Assembly (NCBI RefSeq): GCF_003944705.1
Contig: NZ_RWIS01000003.1
Span: forward strand, 388,166 to 452,165
Reading direction: 5' to 3'
Source of the DNA: Hymenobacter metallilatus
Lineage (GTDB): Bacteria > Bacteroidota > Bacteroidia > Cytophagales > Hymenobacteraceae
DNA: 64,000 nucleotides
Shown here: one piece after another, positions 16,742 to 24,357 of the stretch
Numbering within the stretch: position 1 is the stretch's first letter
Layout: each line of letters starts with the position of its first letter
Made by a program: the position numbers and the translations under genes
The notes under the pieces: model-generated
What the model saw: the letters and a program-made list of their open reading frames with translations, nothing else
The model's database searches: none
Told to the model about the DNA's origin: nothing

Positions 16742-17430
16742 CGCTGCAAATTCCCGGCCGCCTGTACCTGGCCGACCAGCACGGTACGCTCACCACGCCG
16801 CAGTCGAGCCGCCGCAGCGTGTTTTCCTTCGGCCCCTACCAGGATGCCCAGCGCCCGGCTGCCGGCCGGCTGCTGGCCCTCAACGAGGAAACCCTGGCTG
16901 GGGGCCACCAGCTGGTGCTGCCCGCCAGCCAGGCCGCGCACTGCCTGGTGCTGCCCCTGACGGGAGCGGTGGGCTGCGGCGACGCGCTCAGTCAGGAGCT
17001 GGTGCAGGTGGAAGCGGTGTGGGCGGGGCTGGTGTCGGCGGGTCACCAGCTGGTGCTCAGCAATCCATATGCTGAGGAGGCTGTGAGCTTTTTGCATATC
17101 TGGCTGGCTCTTGATGCCTCCTTGGCCGCGCAGCCCCAGGCCACAACAGTTGCCTACACCTTTCAGCAGGTAGAAAGCGGCCTAGCCGAGCTGGTCAGCA
17201 CGCCGGACCTCAGGCTCAGCCTGGGCCGCTTCGGGGGCCGGCAGGAGGATGTGTACCGCCTGCACGATACGGAGGCCCTTTTTTTTGCCTACGTGCTGGC
17301 CGGGGCTTTTGAGGTGGAAGGCCGCCTCCTGCATCCCAACGACGGCCTGGCGTTGTGGCAGGTGCAGCAGGTGGAGCTGGAAGCCCTTAGCAACAATGCT
17401 TTGGTGCTGGTACTGGAAGTAAGCCAGTAG
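16738..17430 (+). CDS. pirin-like bicupin protein with lost metal ligands
   Basis: This 230-residue protein has a pirin/YhhW layout. The N-terminal cupin begins SRRSVFSFGPYQDAQRPAAG, a middle strand is LPLTGAVGCGD, and the C-terminal cupin ends FEVEGRLLHPNDGLALWQ and VELEALSNNALVLVLEV. In active pirins the metal is held by a HxH pair after the first turn; here that segment reads LVLPASQAAHCL, so the HxH is missing. It is probably a non-enzymatic or rewired cupin (inference). It overlaps the preceding unknown gene by 4 nt. Confidence 0.65.
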   Translation: MTLQIPGRLYLADQHGTLTTPQSSRRSVFSFGPYQDAQRPAAGRLLALNEETLAGGHQLVLPASQAAHCLVLPLTGAVGCGDALSQELVQVEAVWAGLVSAGHQLVLSNPYAEEAVSFLHIWLALDASLAAQPQATTVAYTFQQVESGLAELVSTPDLRLSLGRFGGRQEDVYRLHDTEALFFAYVLAGAFEVEGRLLHPNDGLALWQVQQVELEALSNNALVLVLEVSQ

Positions 17431-17513
17431 CGCGCAGCTCCGCTTCGCGCACGAGCCGCAGGCGAGTTCCGGCGCGTAAGGGTAGCGCGGCAACGTAGCA
17501 GCGCACCACTCCG

Positions 17514-18491
17514 CTACAGCCCCAGTAGCTCCTCCGCCGCTCCAAACGCCGACTTGGTACCATGCATTACCTGCTGGCGCAGCTCCGGCAGGCGGTTGGC
17601 CACGGCCGGTCGGGCGTAGAAACGGGCTTCCAGCGTTTCCCGAATGGTTTCCTCCAGCCAGTGCAGGTGCTGCTCCTGGCGGCGGCGCTGGAAGTAGCCG
17701 CTGGCCTTGGTGTGCTGCACGTACTGCTCTATCAGCTGCCACACCTCCGCTACCCCGGCCCCGGTAAGCGCCGAGCTGGTGGTTACCACCGGGCTCCACT
17801 GCGAGGCGGCCAGCGGAAACAGGTGCAGGGCGTTCTGGTACTCGGCCCGGGCGCGGCGGGCGGCCTGTTCGTTGCCGGCATCGGCTTTGGTGATGGTTAC
17901 GGCATCGGCCATTTCCATAATACCCTTCTTGATGCCCTGTAGCTCGTCGCCGGCCCCGGCCAGCATCAGCAGCAGGAAGAAATCTACCATGCCGTGCACG
18001 GCAGTTTCACTCTGGCCCACGCCTACGGTTTCCACGAAAATAACAGTGTGGCCCGCCGCTTCGCAGAGCACCAGAGCCTCGCGGGTGCTGCGTGTAACAC
18101 CGCCCAGGCTGCGGCCGGCGGGTGAGGGTCGGATGAAAGCCTGCGGGTGGGCTGCCAGTTCGTTCATGCGGGTTTTGTCGCCGAGGATGCTGCCCCCACT
18201 GCGCTGGCTGCTGGGGTCCACGGCCAGCACGGCCAGGCGCTGGCCCTGCTCGCGCACCAAGTGCAGGCCCAGGGCCTCAATAAACGTGCTTTTGCCCACG
18301 CCCGGCACGCCCGTAATGCCTACCCGCACCGAGCGGCCGGCCTGGGGCAGCACCGCATCCAGCACCTGCCGGGCCAGCTCCTGGTCGGTGGGCAGGGTGC
18401 TTTCCACCAGGGTAATGGCCCGGCTGAGCATGACGCGGTTGCCGGCCAGTACGCCGTCGATATACTCAGCAGGAGAAAAGCGTTTGGGCAC
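17514..18491 (-). CDS. meaB: methylmalonyl-CoA mutase-associated GTPase MeaB
   Basis: This 325-residue G3E-type P-loop GTPase loads and protects the B12 cofactor of methylmalonyl-CoA mutase. Visible motifs are Walker A GVPGVGKST (61-69), the lysine-bearing GGSILGDKTRM loop, IFVETVGVGQSE, and a TKAD guanine-recognition motif. The length fits MeaB/ArgK. The start is GTG at 18491; no in-frame ATG is nearby. Its mutase genes lie 12.5 kb away in the same window, also leftward. A 26-bp inverted repeat begins 12 nt upstream of the start codon. Confidence 0.94.
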   Translation of the reverse strand: MPKRFSPAEYIDGVLAGNRVMLSRAITLVESTLPTDQELARQVLDAVLPQAGRSVRVGITGVPGVGKSTFIEALGLHLVREQGQRLAVLAVDPSSQRSGGSILGDKTRMNELAAHPQAFIRPSPAGRSLGGVTRSTREALVLCEAAGHTVIFVETVGVGQSETAVHGMVDFFLLLMLAGAGDELQGIKKGIMEMADAVTITKADAGNEQAARRARAEYQNALHLFPLAASQWSPVVTTSSALTGAGVAEVWQLIEQYVQHTKASGYFQRRRQEQHLHWLEETIRETLEARFYARPAVANRLPELRQQVMHGTKSAFGAAEELLGL

Positions 18492-18502
18492 GGGTGAAAA
18501 AG

Positions 18503-18616
18503 AAATGTGGCGTAAGCTTTAGCTTGCGCCCTGCGCTGATGAAAACCTGTATTTTCAGCAGTTGGCGGCCGCCCGGCCGCCACTTAACAGCGCAAGCTAA
18601 AGCTTACGCCACATTT
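18503..18616. repeat. 26-bp perfect inverted repeat filling a divergent start region
   Basis: The arm at 18503-18528 is exactly mirrored at 18591-18616 with a 62-bp spacer containing a gcggccgc-rich palindrome. It occupies nearly the whole gap between the meaB start (12 nt away) and the DUF5723 start (5 nt away). Confidence 0.9.
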
Positions 18617-18621
18617 TCGCT

Positions 18622-20019
18622 ATGAATCTACTCCGACTGACTTCTGCGCTGGCCTTATTGCTGGCGCTGCCCACCGCTGTGCGTGCCCAGAACGAGCTGA
18701 GCAACTTTACTGCCACGGGCCGGGGCGGCGTGGCCACCACCTTCGCCTCCGACTATCAGGCTATTGGCATCAACCCCGCCAATTTGGGCCGGGTAGGCGG
18801 GGCCACCGTGGCCTTTACCATCGGTGAAGTGGGGGCCGGCGCTGCTTCTCAGTCGCTCACGCGGCAGCAGCTGCGCAAGTTCATCACCGATACCAACCAG
18901 CCCCTCACAGCCCCCGAAAAGCAGGCGCTGGCGGTGGCCTTCAACTCCGGTAACGCGCTCAACCTGAACGCCGACGCCACCACGCTGGCGCTGGCTGTGC
19001 AGCTGCCGGTAGTTGGGGGTATTGCCATCAGTAACCGGGTGCGCACGGCCGGGCACGTGGGCCTGAACAAAAACGCCGCTGATATTCTGTTTCTGGGCAA
19101 AGATGCGCCCATTTATACCAGCACGGCGGCCGGCAACGTGCCGCTGGTAACGGAAGCCCTGGCTGGTACTGAAATGCAGTTTTCGGTACTGAATGAGTTC
19201 AACCTGGCCTGGGGTACCCGCCTGCTCGATTTACCCCTGTTCCAGCTGTCGGCCGGGGCGGGCTACCGCCACATTCAGGGCATTGGCATTGTGGATGTGC
19301 GCGTGCAGCCCGGCAACCTGCAAGCTTACAGCTCCATGTCGCCGGTGTTTGATATTGATTACGGCAGTCTGGCGGCTAACCCTAACTTCAACCTGCGCAC
19401 CGGCTCCGGCCTGAACCCGGTGGGCAAGGGCCACGGCTTCGATTTCGGGGTGGCGGCAGAAGTGGGCAAAACTATGCGTCTGGGCCTGGCCGTTACTGAT
19501 ATTGGCCGGATGACCTGGACCGGCAACCTGCTCACGGCCAACGACCAAAAGCTGAAGCGGCTGAAATCGAGCGGGGTGGGTAGCTACAACTTCATCAAAG
19601 AGGCTGCCGAAATCTTCGCCTCCGGCTCCGACAGCCTGTTTCAGTATCAAACGGGCCAGGAGCGCCGCGCCGACCTGCCCACCAAGCTGCGGGCCGGGGC
19701 CGGGCTGCGCCTGAGTGAGTATGTTGAAGTAGGTCTGGATGTTACCGTCCCACTCAACGAGGTGGCCGGTAACATCACCTCTCCCTTTGTGGGAGCCGGC
19801 CTCGACTATAAACCGGTAAAATGGCTGCGCCTGAGCAGTGGCCTGACGGCCGGGGCGGGCTACGGCTTCAGTGTGCCGCTGGGTTTCACGCTGGCTACCA
19901 GTTTCTACGAAGCCGGCATCAGCACCCGCGACGTGGCGGGCCTGCTGACCTCTGAGCATCCCTACCTGTCGGTGGCAGGCGGCTTTCTGCGGTTTAAGCT
20001 GGGTGGGAAAAGTAATTAA
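18622..20019 (+). CDS. DUF5723-like outer-membrane barrel protein
   Basis: This 465-residue protein has a clear signal peptide (MNLLRLTSALALLLALPTAV with RAQ) and then FTATGRGGVATTFASDYQAIGINPANLGR, typical of the DUF5723/FadL-like barrel family of Bacteroidota. Alternating strands continue to the end (LRLSSGLTAGAGYGFSVPLG, LSVAGGFLRFKLGGKSN). It is predicted to reside in the outer membrane. The substrate is unknown. The ATG lies only 5 nt after a 26-bp inverted repeat, so translation or promoter activity may be affected by that element. Confidence 0.8.
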   Translation: MNLLRLTSALALLLALPTAVRAQNELSNFTATGRGGVATTFASDYQAIGINPANLGRVGGATVAFTIGEVGAGAASQSLTRQQLRKFITDTNQPLTAPEKQALAVAFNSGNALNLNADATTLALAVQLPVVGGIAISNRVRTAGHVGLNKNAADILFLGKDAPIYTSTAAGNVPLVTEALAGTEMQFSVLNEFNLAWGTRLLDLPLFQLSAGAGYRHIQGIGIVDVRVQPGNLQAYSSMSPVFDIDYGSLAANPNFNLRTGSGLNPVGKGHGFDFGVAAEVGKTMRLGLAVTDIGRMTWTGNLLTANDQKLKRLKSSGVGSYNFIKEAAEIFASGSDSLFQYQTGQERRADLPTKLRAGAGLRLSEYVEVGLDVTVPLNEVAGNITSPFVGAGLDYKPVKWLRLSSGLTAGAGYGFSVPLGFTLATSFYEAGISTRDVAGLLTSEHPYLSVAGGFLRFKLGGKSN

Positions 20020-20098
20020 CCGTGTCATTGCGCGGTGAGAAGGACGACGCACCCGCAGGACACTGGCTTGATGCGCCACATGCCTCGCAATGACGGTT
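20018..20098. repeat. inverted repeat at converging gene ends, with a 33-bp copy of sequence near dnaA
   Basis: Imperfect arms (aaccgtgtcattgcg near 20018 and cgcaatgacggtt at 20086-20098) flank the gap centre. The 33 bp at 20063-20095 are the exact reverse complement of 40311-40343 downstream of dnaA, showing a dispersed repeat. It lies between two converging genes. Confidence 0.8.
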
Positions 20099-20133
20099 CT
20101 TGCTTTCACCATTTCACCACTTCACCATTTCAC

Positions 20134-21234
20134 CTACTTCCCTGGCTCCGTGATAAAATTGGGGAGGCCCAGCTTGCTGCGTCGGCCACCGAGCTTCAGG
20201 CCGTCGTCCAGGTACTTGGCGGCTTCGGAGTTGGGGTTCTGGATGACGCCTAGGAACTGGTTGTCTTCGCGGGCCACGTAGATGTTACCATCGGGGGCGC
20301 GCTGCAGGGAGCCCACCTTGCGGTTGGCCGATTTGCCGATGACGGTAGCCTTGCCCGTTTTCAGATCGAACTGGTATACCTGAGCCTGGCCGCCGCCCTC
20401 ACCGTTGCTGGAGCCATACAGCTTGGTGCCATCCGGCGAAAATTCCACGCCGTAGGCTTCGGGGTAGGGGGCAAAGGCTTTCACATTCTTTACCTGCCCG
20501 GTGGTCCGGTCAAAGTCGAACAACTCATACTTGTTGGCCTCACGCCATAGGGCCACGGCCAGCTTGCGGCCATCGGGGGAGAACTTCATGGCCCCGATGG
20601 CGTTGCGGCCGGGGCCGGCGTGCATACTGCCCACGTTGCTCATGATGGGCTTACTCTGCACCCCGTCGGCGGTTACCAGGTAGCTCACAAAAGCGTTGGA
20701 GTTCCAGCGGTGGGCCACCACCCATACGTCGCGGCCGTTCTGGTGGCGCACGGCGGCCAGCTTCTCGGCCACCGGCGTAATGAGCAGGGCATTGGCACGG
20801 GGCACGTCGCCGAGGCCATTCTCGCGGGTCATGTCCACTACCGAGTAGCGCAGGCCGTTGGAGCCGCCCTGGGCGCCCACGGTAAATACGTAGAACACGT
20901 TGCCGCTGCCGGGGTCAGGTACGATGAGGGCGCTTTGGGTGCTGGAGTTAGAGCCCATCAGCTTGCGGCCGTTGGGCATTACCTGGTGCTGACGGTTGAA
21001 TACAAACTCGCCATTGGTGTAAAACAGCAGCTGGCCCTGCTGATTGGTGGCCACGGCGGAGCCCTCATAGGTAGTCATTTTGCTGGTGAGCAGCGGCGTG
21101 GGCGTACCACCATCGGCCGGGAACTGCAGCCCGGCCTGCTGTCCAAATAGCCAGATGGATTGCTCGCGCTGAGCCAGAGCCGCACCTGGCAGCAGCAACG
21201 CCAGCAGTAACGGCAGGAAAGAGAATCGTTTCAT
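20134..21234 (-). CDS. secreted WD40-like beta-propeller protein
   Basis: This 366-residue protein has a signal peptide (MKRFSFLPLLLALLLPGAAL, then AQ). It has propeller blades of the PD40 type, such as IGAMKFSPDGRKLAVALWR, YGVEFSPDGTKLYGSSNGEG and LQRAPDGNIYVA. The start, REQSIWLFGQQAGLQFPADG, is typical of gliding/T9SS-associated propellers in Bacteroidota, which are often much longer and end in a type IX sorting domain. Here the protein stops right after GLPNFI with no such domain. It may be a shortened relative. The gap to the next leftward gene (Nudix) holds a perfect inverted repeat. Confidence 0.75.
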   Translation of the reverse strand: MKRFSFLPLLLALLLPGAALAQREQSIWLFGQQAGLQFPADGGTPTPLLTSKMTTYEGSAVATNQQGQLLFYTNGEFVFNRQHQVMPNGRKLMGSNSSTQSALIVPDPGSGNVFYVFTVGAQGGSNGLRYSVVDMTRENGLGDVPRANALLITPVAEKLAAVRHQNGRDVWVVAHRWNSNAFVSYLVTADGVQSKPIMSNVGSMHAGPGRNAIGAMKFSPDGRKLAVALWREANKYELFDFDRTTGQVKNVKAFAPYPEAYGVEFSPDGTKLYGSSNGEGGGQAQVYQFDLKTGKATVIGKSANRKVGSLQRAPDGNIYVAREDNQFLGVIQNPNSEAAKYLDDGLKLGGRRSKLGLPNFITEPGK

Positions 21235-21299
21235 GGAGCGAAAAAGGGTGTGCGGAGTGCTAACGTAATTTCATGCCAGAAAGTAGGTAGTGCAGCGAA

Positions 21300-21367
21300 G
21301 TGACAGGGTAGACCGTCCTGCTCTATCTGGCGTCCGCTTGTCGAAGCAGGACGGTCTACCCTGTCAC
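21300..21367. repeat. 23-bp perfect inverted repeat
   Basis: The arm 21300-21322 is exactly mirrored at 21345-21367 with a 22-bp spacer. It lies between the Nudix gene end and the propeller gene start, both leftward. The right arm runs into a CTCATCACCTCATCATTAC-like degenerate repeat. Confidence 0.9.
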
Positions 21368-21382
21368 CTCATCACCTCATCA

Positions 21383-21940
21383 TTACACCTCCCATTCGCC
21401 AGCCAGCAGCCGCGGAATCAGGGGCTGGATGATGCGGTAGCTGGCCCCCCACAGCTGGTAGCCGCCGGCCAGCCGGTAGAAGGGTACACGGCGCGGGCCC
21501 GGCCAGCCGGCCAGCTCCCATACCTCCTCCGCGTGGTTGGCCGCATCGGCCAGGTAGCGCAGCGGAATTTCCAGCACCTCATCAATTTCGGCGGTTTGCC
21601 ACTGCCAGGTTTCTGGCCGGCGAATACGGCCCAGGAAGGGACTGATACGGAAACCGGAGGGCACCGGCACCGTGGGCAGCGCTGCCAGAATAGCCACGTT
21701 GGCCGGAGGCAGGTGTACCTCTTCAAATGCTTCACGCAGTGCCGTGGCCTGTAGGTCTTCATCCTGAGGCTCATACTTACCGCCTGGAAAAGCCAGCTGG
21801 CCGCCATGCACGCCAAAGGCAGCCCGGCGTACCAGTACTACCTGCAACTCGCCGGCTGCATCCCGGAAAACGGGCACCAGTACGGCGGAATCACGCAGGT
21901 TTTTAGGAATCGGGAAATCATGAAGTGAAAGCTCGGGCAT
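21383..21940 (-). CDS. Nudix hydrolase, CoA-pyrophosphatase type
   Basis: This 185-residue protein carries the Nudix box GGKYEPQDEDLQATALREAFEEV (about residues 53-75) with the RExxEE core intact and His in place of the usual last Gly. The preceding VVLVRRAAFGVHGGQLAFPGG matches the NudL/CoAse signature. Such enzymes hydrolyse CoA or related dinucleotides to 3',5'-ADP and phosphopantetheine. TACTTTG on the coding strand, 6 nt before the ATG, may be a -7 promoter element, which would imply a very short leader. Confidence 0.87.
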   Translation of the reverse strand: MPELSLHDFPIPKNLRDSAVLVPVFRDAAGELQVVLVRRAAFGVHGGQLAFPGGKYEPQDEDLQATALREAFEEVHLPPANVAILAALPTVPVPSGFRISPFLGRIRRPETWQWQTAEIDEVLEIPLRYLADAANHAEEVWELAGWPGPRRVPFYRLAGGYQLWGASYRIIQPLIPRLLAGEWEV

Positions 21941-21982
21941 AGGTGCAAAGTACGCAGCGCTCTGGTATAGCGTTCCGGTAAT

Positions 21983-22738
21983 TTAGTGCACAGCGTATGC
22001 TCCGGCGGCCGTAACCGTTACGCTGGGGAGCTCATGGGTAGCTTCGAAGGCCTCATACCCGGGGGCCAGCTGCTGCCAGAACGCCAGGTGCGGGCTGGTC
22101 ATGCGGCGGGCCAGATTATCGGCGGTCAGCTCAAACGGGAAAATGTGCACCGGAATACTGGCCTGCCCGGCGCTGCGGGCCTCTACTGCCAGCACGTACA
22201 ACTCCCGGATGCCTTCATCGGTAATGGGCAGGCAGCCGATGGTTTCGTGGGAGCCGTGGATGAAAATGTCGTTGCCGGGATCCTGGGGGCCGGCCCGGAA
22301 CTGGTCGGCGGCGTTGGGGTAGTCGAGGCCCAGGGAGAGGTGAAACCGGCTGTCGGGGTTGAAGCGGTTGATGGTATAAAAGCCCTCCGGAATCTGCCCG
22401 TCGTGGGCCCGTTGCTTCGGCCCCAGCGTACCCGAGGTGCCCGCCAGCCGGAACGTGCGCAGCAGCACAAACTGTCCTTCACCCTGATTGCGCCCCCACA
22501 CCTCTACTCGCCGGCCCACTTTAAACGCCCGCAGAAACAGCTCCAGCCGCCCGGGGGCCAGGCCGTTGCGGCGCAGCAGTGCCCCGGTGGCTGTTTCGTA
22601 AGCAGCGTAGGCCGCCCGCACCCGTGGGAATTGCAGCTGGTTGGCCCGGAAGGTTGGGTTAGGCTCGGGCGTACGCACCGAAGAGCGGGCGGCCAGCGCC
22701 ACCAGTAGCACGGTTGCCACCAGGAAAAATACACGCAT
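21983..22738 (-). CDS. L,D-transpeptidase (YafK-like)
   Basis: This is a 251-residue envelope enzyme with an N-terminal hydrophobic anchor or signal (MRVFFLVATVLLVALAARSS). The YkuD-type catalytic core contains IFIHGSHETIGCLPITDEG, with His161 and nucleophile Cys169. The long segment LGLDYPNAADQF before it is typical of the YafK-like murein transpeptidase/hydrolase subgroup. It is expected to act on peptidoglycan cross-links or anchors in the periplasm. An upstream start at 22795 adds a non-signal extension and is not preferred. It is divergent to the alpha/beta hydrolase. Confidence 0.85.
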   Translation of the reverse strand: MRVFFLVATVLLVALAARSSVRTPEPNPTFRANQLQFPRVRAAYAAYETATGALLRRNGLAPGRLELFLRAFKVGRRVEVWGRNQGEGQFVLLRTFRLAGTSGTLGPKQRAHDGQIPEGFYTINRFNPDSRFHLSLGLDYPNAADQFRAGPQDPGNDIFIHGSHETIGCLPITDEGIRELYVLAVEARSAGQASIPVHIFPFELTADNLARRMTSPHLAFWQQLAPGYEAFEATHELPSVTVTAAGAYAVH

Positions 22739-22869
22739 AACAGGGAGAGGTAACACCGCTGAGGCAGCGGCCGGGCTCCTGAAACGGCCCCGCAACCGGT
22801 TTAGTATTGTGCTCCGGATATATTCAGCAAGGCGGATTATCCTTCCGGCCCGTTTTGCGTACCGAGCCT

Positions 22870-23841
22870 ATGTCTCTTGTTTCCGCCGCCGCTGCCTACC
22901 TACCCGACCCCTTAGGCCCCGATTTCGAGCAGCTCAGCCTGATGCAGCCTCCCGATTATGAGGGGCCGGTGCGGGCCGTGCTGGTGCGTTGCCACCTCAA
23001 CCCTGCTTCTGCTGCAGGCCGGGCCGTGCTGTACGTACACGGCTTCAACGACTACTTTTTTCAGCGGGAAATGGCCTTGGAGTACACGGCGCACGGCTAC
23101 CGGTTCTACGCCCTCGATTTGCGCAAGTACGGGCGGGCTCTGCTGCCCCACCAGCAGCCTAATACCGTGCGCAACCTCCAAGAGTATTTCCCCGACCTGG
23201 ATGCAGCCCTGGCCCGGATACAGGCCGAGAGCCATACCGAGGTGCTGCTGAGCGGCCACTCCACCGGTGGCCTTATTACGGCCCTGTATATAGCCCAGCG
23301 GCAGCCGCCGCAGGTGAAGGCGCTGGTGCTGAACAGCCCGTTTCTGGAGTTGCATCAGTCGTGGCTGCGGCGGCAGGTGGCGGTGCCGGTGGCAGTAGCG
23401 CTGGGAGCCTACTGGCCCACGATGCCCCTGCCCGCCGGCCTGCCCGATACCTACGGGCAAAGTCTGCACCGGGCGTACCGGGGCCAGTGGGACTACAACC
23501 TGGCCTGGAAGCCCAACCGCGTATTTGCCGTAAATGCCGGCTGGCTGCGGGCCATCCGCCGGGGGCAGGCCCGGGTGCGGCGTGGGTTGCACCTGTCGTT
23601 GTCGGTGCTGGTGCTGCACTCCGCCCACACGGCCACCGGCCGCCGCTGGCACGAGGAGTTCCAGCGGGCCGATATTGTGCTGAATGTGGCCCACATCCGG
23701 CAGCTGGCTCCGCGTCTGGGCGAACAGGTAACGGTACAGGCCGTGCCCGGAGCGGTGCACGACGTGTTTCTGTCGGCTCCGGCAGTGCGGGCGCAAGCGT
23801 ACCGGCAGCTGTTCGCGTGGCTGCAAACGGTTATGGCGTAG
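22870..23841 (+). CDS. alpha/beta hydrolase (serine aminopeptidase/lysophospholipase-like)
   Basis: This 323-residue protein has the lid-type S33 fold. It contains VLYVHGFNDYFFQREMALEY (oxyanion region, about 53-72), the nucleophile elbow LLSGHSTGGLITALY with Ser131, LVLNSPFLEL, and a late VHDVF element with the probable catalytic His. No signal peptide is present. Substrates in this family are monoacylglycerols or peptides; the specificity here is unknown. The upstream ATG at 22807 is rejected because it adds 21 residues without similarity to the fold. Confidence 0.86.
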   Translation: MSLVSAAAAYLPDPLGPDFEQLSLMQPPDYEGPVRAVLVRCHLNPASAAGRAVLYVHGFNDYFFQREMALEYTAHGYRFYALDLRKYGRALLPHQQPNTVRNLQEYFPDLDAALARIQAESHTEVLLSGHSTGGLITALYIAQRQPPQVKALVLNSPFLELHQSWLRRQVAVPVAVALGAYWPTMPLPAGLPDTYGQSLHRAYRGQWDYNLAWKPNRVFAVNAGWLRAIRRGQARVRRGLHLSLSVLVLHSAHTATGRRWHEEFQRADIVLNVAHIRQLAPRLGEQVTVQAVPGAVHDVFLSAPAVRAQAYRQLFAWLQTVMA

Positions 23842-23884
23842 CCAGGAAAATCAGGAGGGCGTAACTAACATGACTATGGGACGG

Positions 23885-24316
23885 ATGAAAAGATATTGGC
23901 TGATGTGCTGGGCGCTGGCACTACTGGCGAGCGGTGCCCGGGCTCAGCAGCCGGGTTCCGCTCTGGCGGCTGCCATTCGGGCTGGCAAGTGGCAGCAGCG
24001 GATCCTGCTTCTGTGTGCCCCCAGTCCCGATAATGCCGCCCTGCGCCGCCAGCAGGCGCTGCTGCGGCCGGTGGGCCGGGAGCTGAATGCGCGGGATATG
24101 GTGGTGCGGGTAGTAGTGCCGGACCAGCTTTCCGCCCCCGACCAGCGCTACCTGCGGGAGCAGCTGAGAGTGAAAACCGGCGGCTTTGTGTTGCTGCTGA
24201 TAGGGAAAGATGGAGGGGTGAAGCGACGGGAAACCGCCCCACTACCCGCCGCTGAGCTATTCTCAACGGTGGATGCCATGCCCATGCGCCAGCAGGAAAT
24301 GCGCCCGCGCCAGTAG
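23885..24316 (+). CDS. DUF4174-domain secreted protein
   Basis: This 143-residue protein has a signal peptide (MKRYWLMCWALALLASGARA with Q). A thioredoxin-fold-like DUF4174 domain follows: QRILLLCAPSPDNAALRRQQALL, then FVLLLIGKDGGVKRRETAPLPAAELFSTVDAMPMRQQEM, the usual ending of the family. No cysteine pair is present, so it is unlikely to be a redox enzyme. Starts at 23870 or 23876 are also possible. It is rightward and 43 bp behind the hydrolase, so the two may share a transcript. Confidence 0.8.
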   Translation: MKRYWLMCWALALLASGARAQQPGSALAAAIRAGKWQQRILLLCAPSPDNAALRRQQALLRPVGRELNARDMVVRVVVPDQLSAPDQRYLREQLRVKTGGFVLLLIGKDGGVKRRETAPLPAAELFSTVDAMPMRQQEMRPRQ

Positions 24317-24357
24317 GGCACGCAGCAGTTCCGCAGGAGCCTGCGTACTTTCAGGCG

